The notes: generated by a model not told the origin, from the letters alone. A DNA stretch of 64,000 bases from Arthrobacter humicola (GCF_022803015.1 NZ_JAFKON010000002.1:1-64000); one strand, 5' to 3'. Counted from the stretch's first letter, positions 1-8,425 are shown. Program-made: numbers and translations.

Positions 1-221
1 AGCATTTCCGCTGGTCTCCCTCGCGGCGACTTAGAAAACAATACACCCACCACGCCCCCACCGCAACTCCACCCCCCACACCCACCCCACCACCCAAAAA
101 CCCCGCCACCACAACCCAAAACCACCCAACCAGGCCCGCCGGCGTCGTAAGCCCGCAGTGTGTGGTGCGTCACCGCCGAAGGGAACAGTGGGGGCGTGAA
201 ACCGCCAAGTCCTTAAACGCG
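1..221. other. Non-coding left edge with a C-rich, G-poor stretch
   Basis: I see no supportable gene here. About positions 45-135 are built almost only of C and A with very few G, a strong strand asymmetry unlike the rest of the window. Short reading frames through it are low-complexity and have no recognisable protein character. Confidence 0.5.
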
Positions 222-257
222 AGAAGGGCCGGCAACCAAATGGTTGCCGGCCCTTCT
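222..257 (-). terminator. Hairpin downstream of the ribosomal protein operon
   Basis: A perfect 17-bp inverted repeat (222-238 and 241-257) is separated by two A residues. It lies about 30 bases past the rpsN stop codon on the minus strand. No clear T-run follows, as is common for actinobacterial terminators. Confidence 0.65.
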
Positions 258-285
258 TCAAGCCACTGGCTTCAGGAGTACTGAA

Positions 286-591
286 TTACCAGGAAGACTT
301 CGTGATGCCCGGGAGCTCACCGCGGTGAGCCATGTCGCGGAAGCGAACACGGGAGATGCCGAACTTCTGGAAGGTACCGCGCGGACGGCCATCGATGATG
401 TCGCGGTTACGCAGACGTACCGGCGAGGCGTTGCGGGGCAGCTTCTGCAGGCCGAGGCGTGCAGCTTCGCGTACTTCGTCGGTTGAGTTGGGATCAACCA
501 GGGCCTTCTTCAGTTCGAGGCGCTTTGCAGCGTAACGCTCGACGATGACTTTACGCTGTTCGTTCTTAGCGATCATTGACTTCTTAGCCAT
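286..591 (-). CDS. rpsN: 30S ribosomal protein S14, cysteine-free long form
   Basis: This 101-residue protein is a component of the small ribosomal subunit head. The N-terminus ([10 protein letters not shown]) and the C-terminal segment with [14 protein letters not shown] and [13 protein letters not shown] are typical of the long, E. coli-like S14. It has no cysteine, so it lacks the CxxC zinc ribbon of the short 61-residue S14 that is the usual primary form in actinobacteria. It is the last gene of an rpmB-rpmG-rpsN operon and starts 4 bases after the rpmG stop codon. I infer that it is the alternative, zinc-independent paralogue. Confidence 0.96.
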   Translation of the reverse strand: MAKKSMIAKNEQRKVIVERYAAKRLELKKALVDPNSTDEVREAARLGLQKLPRNASPVRLRNRDIIDGRPRGTFQKFGISRVRFRDMAHRGELPGITKSSW

Positions 592-595
592 GTGT

Positions 596-763
596 TTAGC
601 GCTCCTCTCGGAATTCGACGTGCTGGCGGATTTTGGGGTCGTACTTCTTCAGGACCAGACGGTCCGGGTCGTTACGACGGTTCTTGCGCGTCACGTAGGT
701 GTAGCCCGTGCCCGCGGTCGACTTCAGCTTGATGATCGGACGTACGTCCTTATCCTTTGCCAT
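596..763 (-). CDS. rpmG: 50S ribosomal protein L33, cysteine-free form
   Basis: This 55-residue large-subunit protein starts at the ATG ending at 763 and stops with TAA at 596-598. The translation begins [16 protein letters not shown] and continues with [21 protein letters not shown], a clear L33. No cysteines are present, so it is the zinc-free type. Its ATG overlaps the rpmB stop codon (TAATG), which predicts translational coupling. Together with rpmB and rpsN it forms the set that Zur represses in other actinobacteria; that regulation is inferred here. Confidence 0.96.
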   Translation of the reverse strand: MAKDKDVRPIIKLKSTAGTGYTYVTRKNRRNDPDRLVLKKYDPKIRQHVEFREER

Positions 764-999
764 TAGAGCTTCACTCCTCGTGCCAGGATGGCGGCGACGA
801 CTACGTCAATGCCGCGTACGTCGATGGTCTTGATGCCACGTGCAGAGACCTGCAGGGTGACATTGCGGCGCAGGGACGGAACCCAGTAGCGCTTCTTCTG
901 GATGTTCGGGTCGAACCGGCGCTTGTTGCGACGGTGCGAGTGCGAAATGCTGTGTCCAAAGCCCGGCTCGGCTCCGGTCACCTGGCAGTGTGCTGCCAT
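763..999 (-). CDS. rpmB: 50S ribosomal protein L28, E. coli-like form
   Basis: This 78-residue large-subunit protein begins [17 protein letters not shown] and contains [18 protein letters not shown], the L28 signature. It has a single cysteine, so the zinc-binding CxxC pairs of the primary actinobacterial L28 are missing, and the length matches the E. coli form. The frame stays open upstream for over 100 codons, but the ATG ending at 999 has a GAGGAG ribosome site 7 bases before it. It is the first gene of the rpmB-rpmG-rpsN operon. Confidence 0.95.
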   Translation of the reverse strand: MAAHCQVTGAEPGFGHSISHSHRRNKRRFDPNIQKKRYWVPSLRRNVTLQVSARGIKTIDVRGIDVVVAAILARGVKL

Positions 1000-1503
1000 G
1001 ACGACTCTCCTCAAAAAATAAATGAAACGGCTAACGGAGTTCCCGTTGACCGTGCGTTGGGCGGCGTCCGCATCCGGCTCCCTCCCCCAACCGTCGTTGT
1101 CCGCGGGATTCAGGCAGACGGCACAAACCGTCTGGTTCCTCACTGCGGCGAAGATTGTGGGCCACGGGCACCTGGCGCCAGCGGTCTGTTGGACCGTCAT
1201 TGCGAAGTGCCGGGATGCTGGGCGAATACAGGAATGCGCGCAACTTGAGCCCCTAACTACCGGCCTCCAGGCCGTCGATTTTTCAGACGGGTCCTGCCAA
1301 CCGGAGCAATTGCACACGCTCCGCGCCACCTAGCGCCTACCAAGTCTACGAGTTCGGCGATTTAAAGACCAATCCGTCGCTGAATGGTGTATAGGGCGGT
1401 GGCCCCCAGCCAGGGCAGGCGTGGGGGCGGTGCCGTCCCAGGTCATATGCCCGACGAAGGCTTTTCACAGCGAAATGATAGGCAGCGGGGCAATTCTGGA
1501 TCC
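1000..1503. other. Intergenic region between divergent rpmB and the membrane reductase gene
   Basis: I see no convincing gene in these 504 bases. The AT-rich stretch at 1013-1030, next to rpmB, is the likely promoter and operator zone of the ribosomal operon and contains an ATGAAA word. A Zur box would be expected here, but I cannot identify a clear palindrome. Confidence 0.4.
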
Positions 1504-2946
1504 ATGAACACACAACTTCTGACGAACCGTCCCGGGATTCGCCGCAGCTCCGGCGGCGCTGTGAACCCCTTCAGGGCGCAGTACCGCCGGCGGTTGCTAA
1601 GAGCGGATCTGCTGACGGTCCTTTTCTGGGCGTCGCTGGCCGGCGCGGTCGCCTTGTGGCTGGCCGACGGCGGAATGGCCGGCTTCGCGACTCCAGCCGG
1701 TTCCTTCACCGCGCTGGGGATTGTGGCCGGCCTCGCCGGCATGGACCTGGTGCTTCTCATGCTGCTGCTGGCGGCCCGAATCCCACTCATCGACCAGACA
1801 GTCGGCCACGACCGCGCCCTTGAGTTTCACCGCAAGCTGGGCAAACCGGCCCTGTACCTGCTGCTGGCGCACGGAGTCCTCATTGCGATCGGCTACGGCA
1901 TGGCGGAAGGGCTGGACCCCGTCAGCGAGTCGGTTGCCCTCTGGGTCCTTGTGCCTGACATGTGGCTGGCCTACATTTCCATGCTCTTGTTCATCGCCGT
2001 CGTCGTCACCTCCCTGGTAGCCGTCCGACGTCGGTTCCCTTACGAATTCTGGTACGCCGTCCACCTCCTGACCTACGCGGCCGTCCTGACCTCGCTCCCC
2101 CACCAGTTCAGTGTGGGCGCTCTCTTTGCCGAGGGAACCTGGCAGCGCTGGTACTGGCTGGCCCTCTGCATCGCGACCGGCGCCGCACTTCTCTACTTCC
2201 GGGTGGTCCAGCCTGTGGTGGCAACATTCAGGCACCAGTTGACCGTCAAGCGTGTGGTGCGGGTGGCCCCCGGAGTGGTCAGCATTGAAATGTCCGGCCT
2301 TCGACTGGACGAGCTGGCGGGCAGTGGCGGCCGGTTCTTTATCTGGCGGTTCCTGGCTCCCGGCCTGTGGTGGCATCCGCATCCGTTCAGCCTGTCCGCC
2401 GAACCCGTCCATTTCGACGCCGCCGGCCAGGGCACGCTGAGGATCACTGTCCGCAACCTGGGCAAGGGGTCATCCCAGCTGGCGTCGCTGAAGCCCGGCA
2501 CCAAAGTGGCAGTGGAGGGACCGTACGGGCTGTTCAGCACGTCCGCGCGGAGCCGCAACCATGTGGTCATGGTGGGAGCCGGAATTGGCATCACGCCGGT
2601 TCGTGCCCTGCTGGAGAGCACGCCGTTCCAGCCCGGCAACGCCACTGTCATCCTCCGCGGCCACAGCGAATCCGAGCTCTACCTTGGCGAGGAGATCCTC
2701 GATCTCTGCCGGCGCCGCGGCGCCACGCTCTTCCACTTGACCGGCTCCCGCCCGGCCGGCGTCCAGACCTGGCTTCCGGAGCACGCCGCCCGTGCCGGCC
2801 ACCGGCTTGCCAGTTATGACCCGAAGATCGCCGACGCCGACGTGTACGTCTGCGGCCCCTCCGTCTGGGCACACAACGTGCTTGAGGACGCCCGCGCAGC
2901 CGGCGTCCGGGAAGACCAAATCCACTACGAAAGGTTCGACTGGTGA
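1504..2946 (+). CDS. Ferric reductase-like membrane oxidoreductase (haem/FAD/NAD(P)H)
   Basis: This 480-residue protein probably moves electrons from NAD(P)H through FAD and two haems across the membrane. Residues about 35-235 carry six hydrophobic segments with candidate haem histidines at 109, 123, 187 and 200. The C-terminal half is a ferredoxin-NADP reductase-type domain with the FAD motif HPFSLS (293-298), a nucleotide-binding GAGIGITP (358-365), a VYVCGPSVW segment and an aromatic end (ERFDW). The frame is open further upstream, but the ATG at 1504 places the N-terminus correctly. Its stop overlaps the start of the FMN-binding protein (GTGA), and apbE follows, so the acceptor is probably that flavoprotein. 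The original electron donor and final acceptor are unknown. Confidence 0.9.
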   Translation: MNTQLLTNRPGIRRSSGGAVNPFRAQYRRRLLRADLLTVLFWASLAGAVALWLADGGMAGFATPAGSFTALGIVAGLAGMDLVLLMLLLAARIPLIDQTVGHDRALEFHRKLGKPALYLLLAHGVLIAIGYGMAEGLDPVSESVALWVLVPDMWLAYISMLLFIAVVVTSLVAVRRRFPYEFWYAVHLLTYAAVLTSLPHQFSVGALFAEGTWQRWYWLALCIATGAALLYFRVVQPVVATFRHQLTVKRVVRVAPGVVSIEMSGLRLDELAGSGGRFFIWRFLAPGLWWHPHPFSLSAEPVHFDAAGQGTLRITVRNLGKGSSQLASLKPGTKVAVEGPYGLFSTSARSRNHVVMVGAGIGITPVRALLESTPFQPGNATVILRGHSESELYLGEEILDLCRRRGATLFHLTGSRPAGVQTWLPEHAARAGHRLASYDPKIADADVYVCGPSVWAHNVLEDARAAGVREDQIHYERFDW

Positions 2947-3458
2947 GAACCCGCGCAGCAGTTTCAGCCGCCCTGGCGTCCGCCGGCATCCTCATCGCCG
3001 GCTGGCAGTCCGGCGTCCATGTAGCCGATACCGGCAGCTCCGTCGCAAGCGCGGCGGCCGGGACCACCGGGGCCACGGGTTCGTCCGGCTCAAGCGGAAC
3101 GTCCAGCTCCAGCGGGACGTCCGACTCAACAGCTTCGTCCGGCGCGTCGGGGGCGGGCACCACAGGGGCCTCGGCCAAGGCCGTAGGGACGTACCCTGGC
3201 TCGGTCGTCCAGACCCGCTTCGGCTCCGTCCAGGTGCAGATCACCGTGCAGGCCGGGAAGATCACCGACGTCACGGCGCTCCAGCTGACCGATGCTGAAC
3301 GCAAGTCCGTGCAGATCAGCAACCGGGCGGCCCCGATCCTGCGCGACGAGGTGCTCCAGGCCCAGTCCGCGGACGTGCAGACCATCAGTGGTGCCACGGT
3401 GACCTCCGAGGCGTACTTGAACTCCCTGCAGGCGGCCCTCGATGCAGCCAACCTCTGA
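2943..3458 (+). CDS. Exported FMN-binding domain protein
   Basis: This 171-residue protein has an N-terminal signal or anchor segment (residues 1-20), a long Ser/Gly/Thr-rich linker (about 30-80) and an FMN-binding domain (about 82-171) of the NqrC/RnfG C-terminal type. The motif TISGATVTSEAY at 147-158 contains the SGAT sequence whose threonine (152) is the expected attachment point for covalent FMN. The GTG start overlaps the stop of the reductase gene, and apbE, the enzyme that attaches FMN, overlaps its 3' end. I infer that it takes electrons outside the membrane from the upstream reductase. Confidence 0.88.
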   Translation: MRTRAAVSAALASAGILIAGWQSGVHVADTGSSVASAAAGTTGATGSSGSSGTSSSSGTSDSTASSGASGAGTTGASAKAVGTYPGSVVQTRFGSVQVQITVQAGKITDVTALQLTDAERKSVQISNRAAPILRDEVLQAQSADVQTISGATVTSEAYLNSLQAALDAANL

Positions 3459-4269
3459 GCTGGGCGGCTCTGCCCTGCAGGCCAGGACGTTTGGCTCGAT
3501 GGGCACCGTTATCAGCCTGACCGTTCCAGCGGGGGCCGTCCCGGGAACTGCGGGCGGGGAGGGCGGGCTCGACGCCGCAAGCGCCGCCGTCGAGCGCGTC
3601 TTTGACGGGTTGGACGAAACGTTCAGCCTGTACCGTCCCGACTCCGAGGCGAGCCGGCTGGCGCGCGGGGAGCTTTCCCTGCGGGACTCATCCGCCGCGA
3701 TGCGGGACCGCTACGCGGAGGCGCTCAGCTGGCGGCTCAGGACGGAGGGCGCGTTCTCCCCGGAACGGCCCGACGGCGTGCTGGACCTTTCGGGGCTTAT
3801 CAAGGGCTACGCCATCGGACAGGCCGGTGAGGCATTGCGGAGCCGCGGGATCACCGACTGGTGCCTGAATGCCGGCGGCGACATACTGGTGATGGGCTCG
3901 CCCGTGCCGGGCAGCGGAACCGCGTGGGCGGCCGGCGTCGTTGACCCGATGGACCGCTCGGCGTTGCTTGCCGCCTACGAGCTGGGCGGACCTGGCACCC
4001 GGTGCGCCCTTGCGACGTCGGGCTCAGCGGAGCGGGGTGACCATATCTGGGCAGCGGGAGCCGGAAGCCGGACCGCGGGCTTCTCCGGCGCCGGGTTCGC
4101 CCAGGTCTCCGTGGCCGCGGCAGACATTGTCACCGCCGATGTGCTCGCGACGGCCATCGTGGCCGGCGGGACCGCGATGCTGCACCGGGCCACGGACGGT
4201 TGGGAGATCGATGTCCTCGCCGTCCGCCGCAACGGGGAACTGCTCGCGACGCCGGGGTTCCGCGCCTAG
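3442..4269 (+). CDS. apbE: FAD:protein FMN transferase (ApbE)
   Basis: This 275-residue enzyme moves the FMN moiety of FAD onto a threonine of extracytoplasmic flavoproteins. Family marks are GSMGT near residue 20, YRPDSEASRL, SGLIKGYAIG, the CLNAGGDILVMG segment, and a C-terminal metal/FAD loop with ADVLATAIVAGG. The ATG at 3442 lies inside the end of the FMN-binding protein gene (17-base overlap). Its substrate is almost certainly the SGAT threonine of that neighbour. No obvious lipoprotein signal is present, so its side of the membrane is unclear. Confidence 0.92.
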   Translation: MQPTSELGGSALQARTFGSMGTVISLTVPAGAVPGTAGGEGGLDAASAAVERVFDGLDETFSLYRPDSEASRLARGELSLRDSSAAMRDRYAEALSWRLRTEGAFSPERPDGVLDLSGLIKGYAIGQAGEALRSRGITDWCLNAGGDILVMGSPVPGSGTAWAAGVVDPMDRSALLAAYELGGPGTRCALATSGSAERGDHIWAAGAGSRTAGFSGAGFAQVSVAAADIVTADVLATAIVAGGTAMLHRATDGWEIDVLAVRRNGELLATPGFRA

Positions 4270-4278
4270 GGTGCCGTT

Positions 4279-5040
4279 CTAGAGGTGGGTCAGCTGGCCG
4301 TACTTCGGCTCCAGGCCGTCGCCGGACGACTTGCCGGTGACGCGCCGGACAACCCACGGGCCAGCGAATTCGCGGACCCACCGGGCATTCGCGCGGAGGG
4401 CGTCCACCCGGCTCAGCTCAGGAACCGGCGTCATGGGCGGGACGTCAATCGAGTGCTCGTGTGCCAGCACCGTGAGGACGCGCTTGGCCATGTTCGCGTG
4501 GCCGGCGGCAGACATGTGCATCCGGTCCGTGGCCCACATGCCCCAGTCGTAGTACTCGCTGAAACGCCAGTAGTCGACCAGCAGGGCCCCGTGGTCCCCG
4601 GCGATGCCGCGAACCAGTTCGTTGTAGATGGCCGTACGGCCGCGCATGGTGCCGAAAATCTTGGAGCCCCGCGCGTCGAAGCCGGTGAACATCACCACGG
4701 TGGCGCCGGTGGCCGTGAGCTTGCGGATCCCGGCATCGTATTCGGCCAGCAGGTCATCGATGTCGACCTTGGGCCGGAGGATGTCGTTGGCGCCAGCGTA
4801 GATGCTGACCAGGGTGGGATGGAGGGCGACGGCGGCATCGACCTGTTCGGCCAGGATCTGGCGGAGTTTCCGGCCGCGGATGGCAAGATTCGCGTACCCG
4901 AAGCCGGGATCGGCGGCGCCAAGCCCCTCTGCCACCCGGTCCGCCCAGCCCCGGACGCCGTTGGGCCGGGTAGGGTCGTCGTCGCCGACGCCTTCCGTAA
5001 AGGAGTCTCCAAGAGCTACGTAGCGGGACGTGAAATCCAT
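4279..5040 (-). CDS. SGNH/GDSL-family hydrolase
   Basis: This 253-residue protein is probably a lipase or esterase of the SGNH superfamily. The nucleophile block ALGDSFTEG puts the catalytic serine at residue 13. A block III AGANDIL supplies the oxyanion Asn, and the C-terminal DRMHMSAAGH supplies the Asp/His pair. No signal peptide is seen, which fits a cytoplasmic enzyme. It is closely similar in layout to the hydrolase at 6003-6857, sharing the NGVRGWADRVAE segment, so the two are paralogues. The natural substrate is unknown. Confidence 0.88.
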   Translation of the reverse strand: MDFTSRYVALGDSFTEGVGDDDPTRPNGVRGWADRVAEGLGAADPGFGYANLAIRGRKLRQILAEQVDAAVALHPTLVSIYAGANDILRPKVDIDDLLAEYDAGIRKLTATGATVVMFTGFDARGSKIFGTMRGRTAIYNELVRGIAGDHGALLVDYWRFSEYYDWGMWATDRMHMSAAGHANMAKRVLTVLAHEHSIDVPPMTPVPELSRVDALRANARWVREFAGPWVVRRVTGKSSGDGLEPKYGQLTHL

Positions 5041-5122
5041 GGATCCAGTCTGCCAGCAGTTGCCGTGAGCAACAAAGACGGGGATGCCCGACGTCGGACT
5101 GCGGCGCCTTCGGCTGTCGCGC

Positions 5123-5602
5123 TTAGATGCCGCGCAGGATCCAGTGGTCGTCGTCGAGTCGGGCCACGATCTTTTCGCCGATCCGGGCCAGGTCCGCGAC
5201 GTCCTCGGGGCTCAGGGCGTCGAGGAACAGTGAGCGGACCGCCTCGACATGGCCCGGGGCGAGTTTCACAATCGTCTGCATCCCGGCATCGGTCAGGTGG
5301 GCCGTGGTCACGCGGGCGTCGCCGGGGTGCGGCCTGCGCTCCAGCCAGCCGCGGTTCTGCAGCTTGGTGACCACATGCGAGAGCCGGGACAGGGAGGCGC
5401 TGGTGCGCGCGGCGAGCTCACTCATGGGCAGGAAGCGCCCTTCGGCCTCGGAAAGCATCGCCAGCACGTTGTAGTCGAACAGGGAAAGCTTGCCCGCGGC
5501 GTGGAGCTGGGTGTCCAGGGCGGCCGGCAGCATGGTGTTGATGCTGAGCTGGGCCAGCCAGGCCCGGCGTTCGTCTGCGTTGAGCCAGCGGGGTTCGGTC
5601 AT
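5123..5602 (-). CDS. MarR-family transcriptional regulator
   Basis: This 159-residue protein has the MarR winged-helix layout: N-terminal dimer helices, a helix-turn-helix around LAARTSASLSRLSHVVTKLQ, a wing with ERRPHPGDARVTTAHLTDAG, and C-terminal helices. MarR proteins usually repress divergent or neighbouring genes and respond to small phenolic or oxidising ligands. The gene is divergent from the YciI gene at 5705 and lies between two SGNH hydrolases; one of these may be the target. The ligand is unknown. Confidence 0.88.
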   Translation of the reverse strand: MTEPRWLNADERRAWLAQLSINTMLPAALDTQLHAAGKLSLFDYNVLAMLSEAEGRFLPMSELAARTSASLSRLSHVVTKLQNRGWLERRPHPGDARVTTAHLTDAGMQTIVKLAPGHVEAVRSLFLDALSPEDVADLARIGEKIVARLDDDHWILRGI

Positions 5603-5704
5603 GGCTACATTCTAGGAGACTAGAAGCTTGACGATTCAACTTCAGCCGGGCATTTCCGGAAAACTTCCCGCCTGTCCGTGGCCAGCTACCGGTAGGCTGG
5701 CCGC

Positions 5705-5992
5705 ATGTACGTAGTCTCCCTGACATACAAAGTCCCCGAGGACATTGTGGAGTTCCATCTTCCGGCGCACGTTACGTGGCTGCAGGCAGCCTTCGACGAC
5801 GGCGTCTTCATGGTCGCGGGGCGCAAAATCCCCCGCACCGGCGGTCTGTTGCTCTCGAACGCGGACCGGGCCAGCCTTGACGCCGCACTGGCCAAGGACC
5901 CCTTCTACGTCAACGGTGTGGCTGAATTCGAGGTCATGGAATTCCACGCCAACCGGGTGGCTCCGGGCTACGAAAACCTGCTGGACAGCTGA
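5705..5992 (+). CDS. YciI family protein
   Basis: This 95-residue protein matches the small dimeric ferredoxin-like YciI/YCII fold, with YVVSLTYKVP at the N-terminus, a central HLPAHVTWLQAAFDDG and GRKIPRTGGLLL, and DPFYVNGVAEFEVMEF near the end. The paired His and Asp residues resemble the proposed YciI active site. Family members are putative enzymes of largely unknown reaction. It is divergent from the MarR gene and convergent with the second SGNH hydrolase. Confidence 0.85.
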   Translation: MYVVSLTYKVPEDIVEFHLPAHVTWLQAAFDDGVFMVAGRKIPRTGGLLLSNADRASLDAALAKDPFYVNGVAEFEVMEFHANRVAPGYENLLDS

Positions 5993-6002
5993 GTCCCGGC
6001 GG

Positions 6003-6857
6003 CTACCTGGCGCCGGGCTGGCCGATGGCACGCTGGTCGTGCAGCAGTTTCTTCAAGCCGCCCTTGCGCGGGACCCGCACGGGTTCGGGCCAGCGCGGCC
6101 GGAGCTGATCGCCGAGGGTTACGCCGCGGAGCTTCCGCCCGAACAACGGCAATACCCAGTCGCGGACCCAGCGGCGCTGCCGGCGTTCCCACTCCCGCAG
6201 GCCCGGTTTCACGGGCGGTTCCCAATCCCTGGGTTTGATCTTGTGCGGCACGCCGAGGTGGTCCAGAACCTGTGAGGCGAGGTATTTGTGGCCTGCCTTG
6301 GACATATGCAGCCGGTCCGAATCCCACATCCGCGGGTCATGGAAGGCGTCGAAGCACCAGTAGTCCACCAGCACCGCGCCGTAGCGGCCGGCGATCTCGC
6401 GGACGCGCCGGTTATAGACGGCGTTGCGTTTCTTCAGCGGCTCCAGCAGCGCGGAGACCTTGACGTCGAAGCCGGTGAAGAGCACCAGGGTTGCCCCCGT
6501 GCCGGCGAGCGCAGCCACCAGGGACTCGTAGTCCCGCATGAGGGCCCCGATGTCCGTGCCGAAATCCAGGATGTCGTTGCCGCCCGCGTAGAGCGTGACG
6601 AGGGTCGGCTCCATGGCCACGGCGGGACCGAGCTGTTCGCCGGCGATGTGGCGCAGCCGTTTGCTGCGGATGGCCAAATTGGCGTACTCCCACCCCGGCT
6701 GCGCCTTGGCCAGCTTCTCCGCAACCCGGTCCGCCCAGCCCCGCACGCCATTGGGGAAGCGGGAATCGTAGTCCCCCACACCCTCGGTGAAGGAATCCCC
6801 CAAGGCAACAAAGACCCGCCGCCCGCCACGATCCGGAAGCAAAGGAATTGAATCCAC
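6003..6857 (-). CDS. SGNH/GDSL-family hydrolase, second copy
   Basis: This 284-residue hydrolase has the nucleophile block ALGDSFTEGVGD near residue 20, an oxyanion block YAGGNDIL, and a C-terminal DRLHMSKAGH with the catalytic Asp and His. It shares NGVRGWADRVAEKL and IRSKRLRHI-type segments with the paralogue at 4279-5040, but has a longer, basic C-terminus. The start is a GTG at 6857 with only a weak ribosome site. No signal peptide is visible. The substrate is unknown. Confidence 0.86.
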   Translation of the reverse strand: MDSIPLLPDRGGRRVFVALGDSFTEGVGDYDSRFPNGVRGWADRVAEKLAKAQPGWEYANLAIRSKRLRHIAGEQLGPAVAMEPTLVTLYAGGNDILDFGTDIGALMRDYESLVAALAGTGATLVLFTGFDVKVSALLEPLKKRNAVYNRRVREIAGRYGAVLVDYWCFDAFHDPRMWDSDRLHMSKAGHKYLASQVLDHLGVPHKIKPRDWEPPVKPGLREWERRQRRWVRDWVLPLFGRKLRGVTLGDQLRPRWPEPVRVPRKGGLKKLLHDQRAIGQPGAR

Positions 6858-7294
6858 CCGTCCAAACTAACCCCCGCAAAAAGCGGCCAGGGAAAGGGAG
6901 AGTTAACCCAAGGTGAGAACGGCACCGCGTGCAGCAGCGGCCGGCTTGCGTAGGAGCGCACCGAACGTGAGCCGAGCGCAAGGCCCTGCCGCCTCTTTGC
7001 AGGGAACGCACCGAACGTGAGCCACCCCCAAGACCGCCAGGCCGACGCCGGTGCTTTGCGAAGGAGCGCATCGCCGACCAGAGCCGAGAGAGGCCGCCCG
7101 CGGCGGCGGGAGGAAGGGCGGACCCGAGGGCCCCGAACTGAGCTTGCGAAGTTTGGGAAGGGTCCAACCGCTAAGCGACGGCAAAGCAGCGGTGGCGGGT
7201 GAAGCCCGGAAGAACTTGCGGAAGCGTCGCAGCAGGAACCGCAGGACCTGCAGGAGCGTCGGGGTGAGAACCGCAGGACCTGAGGGAGCGTCGG
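6858..7294. repeat. Intergenic region with direct repeats, no gene
   Basis: These 437 bases hold no supportable gene. The word GCACCGAACGTGAGCC occurs twice (6958-6973 and 7008-7023). A 32-bp unit beginning GAACCGCAGGACCTG is present twice in tandem (7236-7267 and 7268-7299). The second unit differs from the first at several bases and overlaps the last codons of the downstream gene. The words GGAGCGCA and GCTTGCGAAG also recur. This looks like a dispersed or decayed repeat family rather than a promoter region. Confidence 0.6.
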
Positions 7295-8425
7295 TTAGAG
7301 CTCGGCTTTCCCCTGCCGCCAGTACCCCATGAACGCGACCTGTTTCCGGTCAATCCCCACGTCCCGCACCAAGTACCGCCGCAACTCCTTGACGGTGCCC
7401 GCTTCGCCGGCGATCCAGGCGTAGAACGGCAGTGCCCCGGCGGGTTTGTCAGGGTTCTTGCCGGCTCCGATCGTCGCGGCGTCCATCCGGGCGGGGGTCT
7501 CCCAGAGGATGTCCTGGTCCACGTTCACGTCATCGGGTTCGGGCCCTGCCCCGCCGCCGGCAGCCTTGATGCCCACCCAGCCGGGTTCGGGAACGGCGGT
7601 GCGGACGGCTTCCTGCAGGAGTTCGCCGTGCGGACGTGAGCGGCCGATCAAGGCGCCGCGTGCCAGCCAGGTGATTTCGACGTCGGCGTCGGACCTCAGG
7701 TCCAGGAAGTCGCCGGGCTCGGGGACCTCCAGGAACGCATGTCCGCTGATGTACGACGGGAGGCTTTCCAGGATGGCGCTGATGGCCGGGACAGCGGTCT
7801 CGTCACCGGCAAGCAGTACGCGCTGGGCCAGGCCCGGCCGCCATTCGATGCCGGAGTAGGTCTCCGCCGTGACACAGTGCGCGGCCCGGTTGTTGGGTCC
7901 AATGAGGGTGAGGGCGTCGCCGGGCCTGGCGTTCAGGGCCCAGTTCGCGGCGGCTCCGCCGTTTCCGGCGGCGTCGAAGTGCATGACAAAGTCGACGTCG
8001 ATCTCCGGATACACGGAGTCGAGGCGTTCCTGCCGCACTGTGTAGGTGCGCATGGAGCCACGGATCGCGGGATCCATGGCCAGCCATTCCTGGTGCCAGC
8101 CGGACTGCTCCGTGTGGAACACCGGCAGTGGCAGCTGGGTGCCGTCCCCGGCAAGGGACGGGATCATCAGCTTCACGCGCAGGTCCAGGGTTTCGCCGTG
8201 GACGCCGAAGCCACGCAGGGAGTACCCGCCGAAGGTGACCCGGCGGAAGTTGGGGCTGAGCTCCTGCACTGCGGCGACCGTCACGTCGAACGCCAGGGTC
8301 ATTGGTTGGGTGGGCGGCTGGTTGCTTACGCCAGAGGGCGTATGGCGTACCCGCGACTGGCTGATGTCTGCTGCCGTGCCGCCTGTTGCACTGCCGGCTG
8401 TTGCACTGCTGTTAACTGCCCTCAT
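7295..8425 (-). CDS. Siderophore-interacting protein / ferric-siderophore reductase (ViuB type)
   Basis: This 376-residue FAD-dependent protein probably releases iron from imported ferric siderophores by reduction. It has the SIP-type FAD domain with RRVTFGGYSLRGFG, YTVRQER and a long NAD(P)H domain with LLAGDETAVPAISAILE, followed by the C-terminal FYAWIAGEAGTVKELRRYLV typical of the family. The ATG at 8425 overlaps the stop of the upstream ATPase gene (ATGA), which supports this start although residues 1-40 are poorly conserved in character. It is the last gene of the siderophore operon. Confidence 0.9.
   Translation of the reverse strand: MRAVNSSATAGSATGGTAADISQSRVRHTPSGVSNQPPTQPMTLAFDVTVAAVQELSPNFRRVTFGGYSLRGFGVHGETLDLRVKLMIPSLAGDGTQLPLPVFHTEQSGWHQEWLAMDPAIRGSMRTYTVRQERLDSVYPEIDVDFVMHFDAAGNGGAAANWALNARPGDALTLIGPNNRAAHCVTAETYSGIEWRPGLAQRVLLAGDETAVPAISAILESLPSYISGHAFLEVPEPGDFLDLRSDADVEITWLARGALIGRSRPHGELLQEAVRTAVPEPGWVGIKAAGGGAGPEPDDVNVDQDILWETPARMDAATIGAGKNPDKPAGALPFYAWIAGEAGTVKELRRYLVRDVGIDRKQVAFMGYWRQGKAEL

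Noticed and set aside
1000..1060. Zur box upstream of rpmB
   Set aside because: The AT-rich words here include ATGAAA, but no clear palindrome can be drawn, so it is not listed as a site.
1384..1503. Extended N-terminus for the membrane reductase
   Set aside because: The frame is open from 1384 but the added 40 residues have no family character; the ATG at 1504 gives the normal N-terminus.
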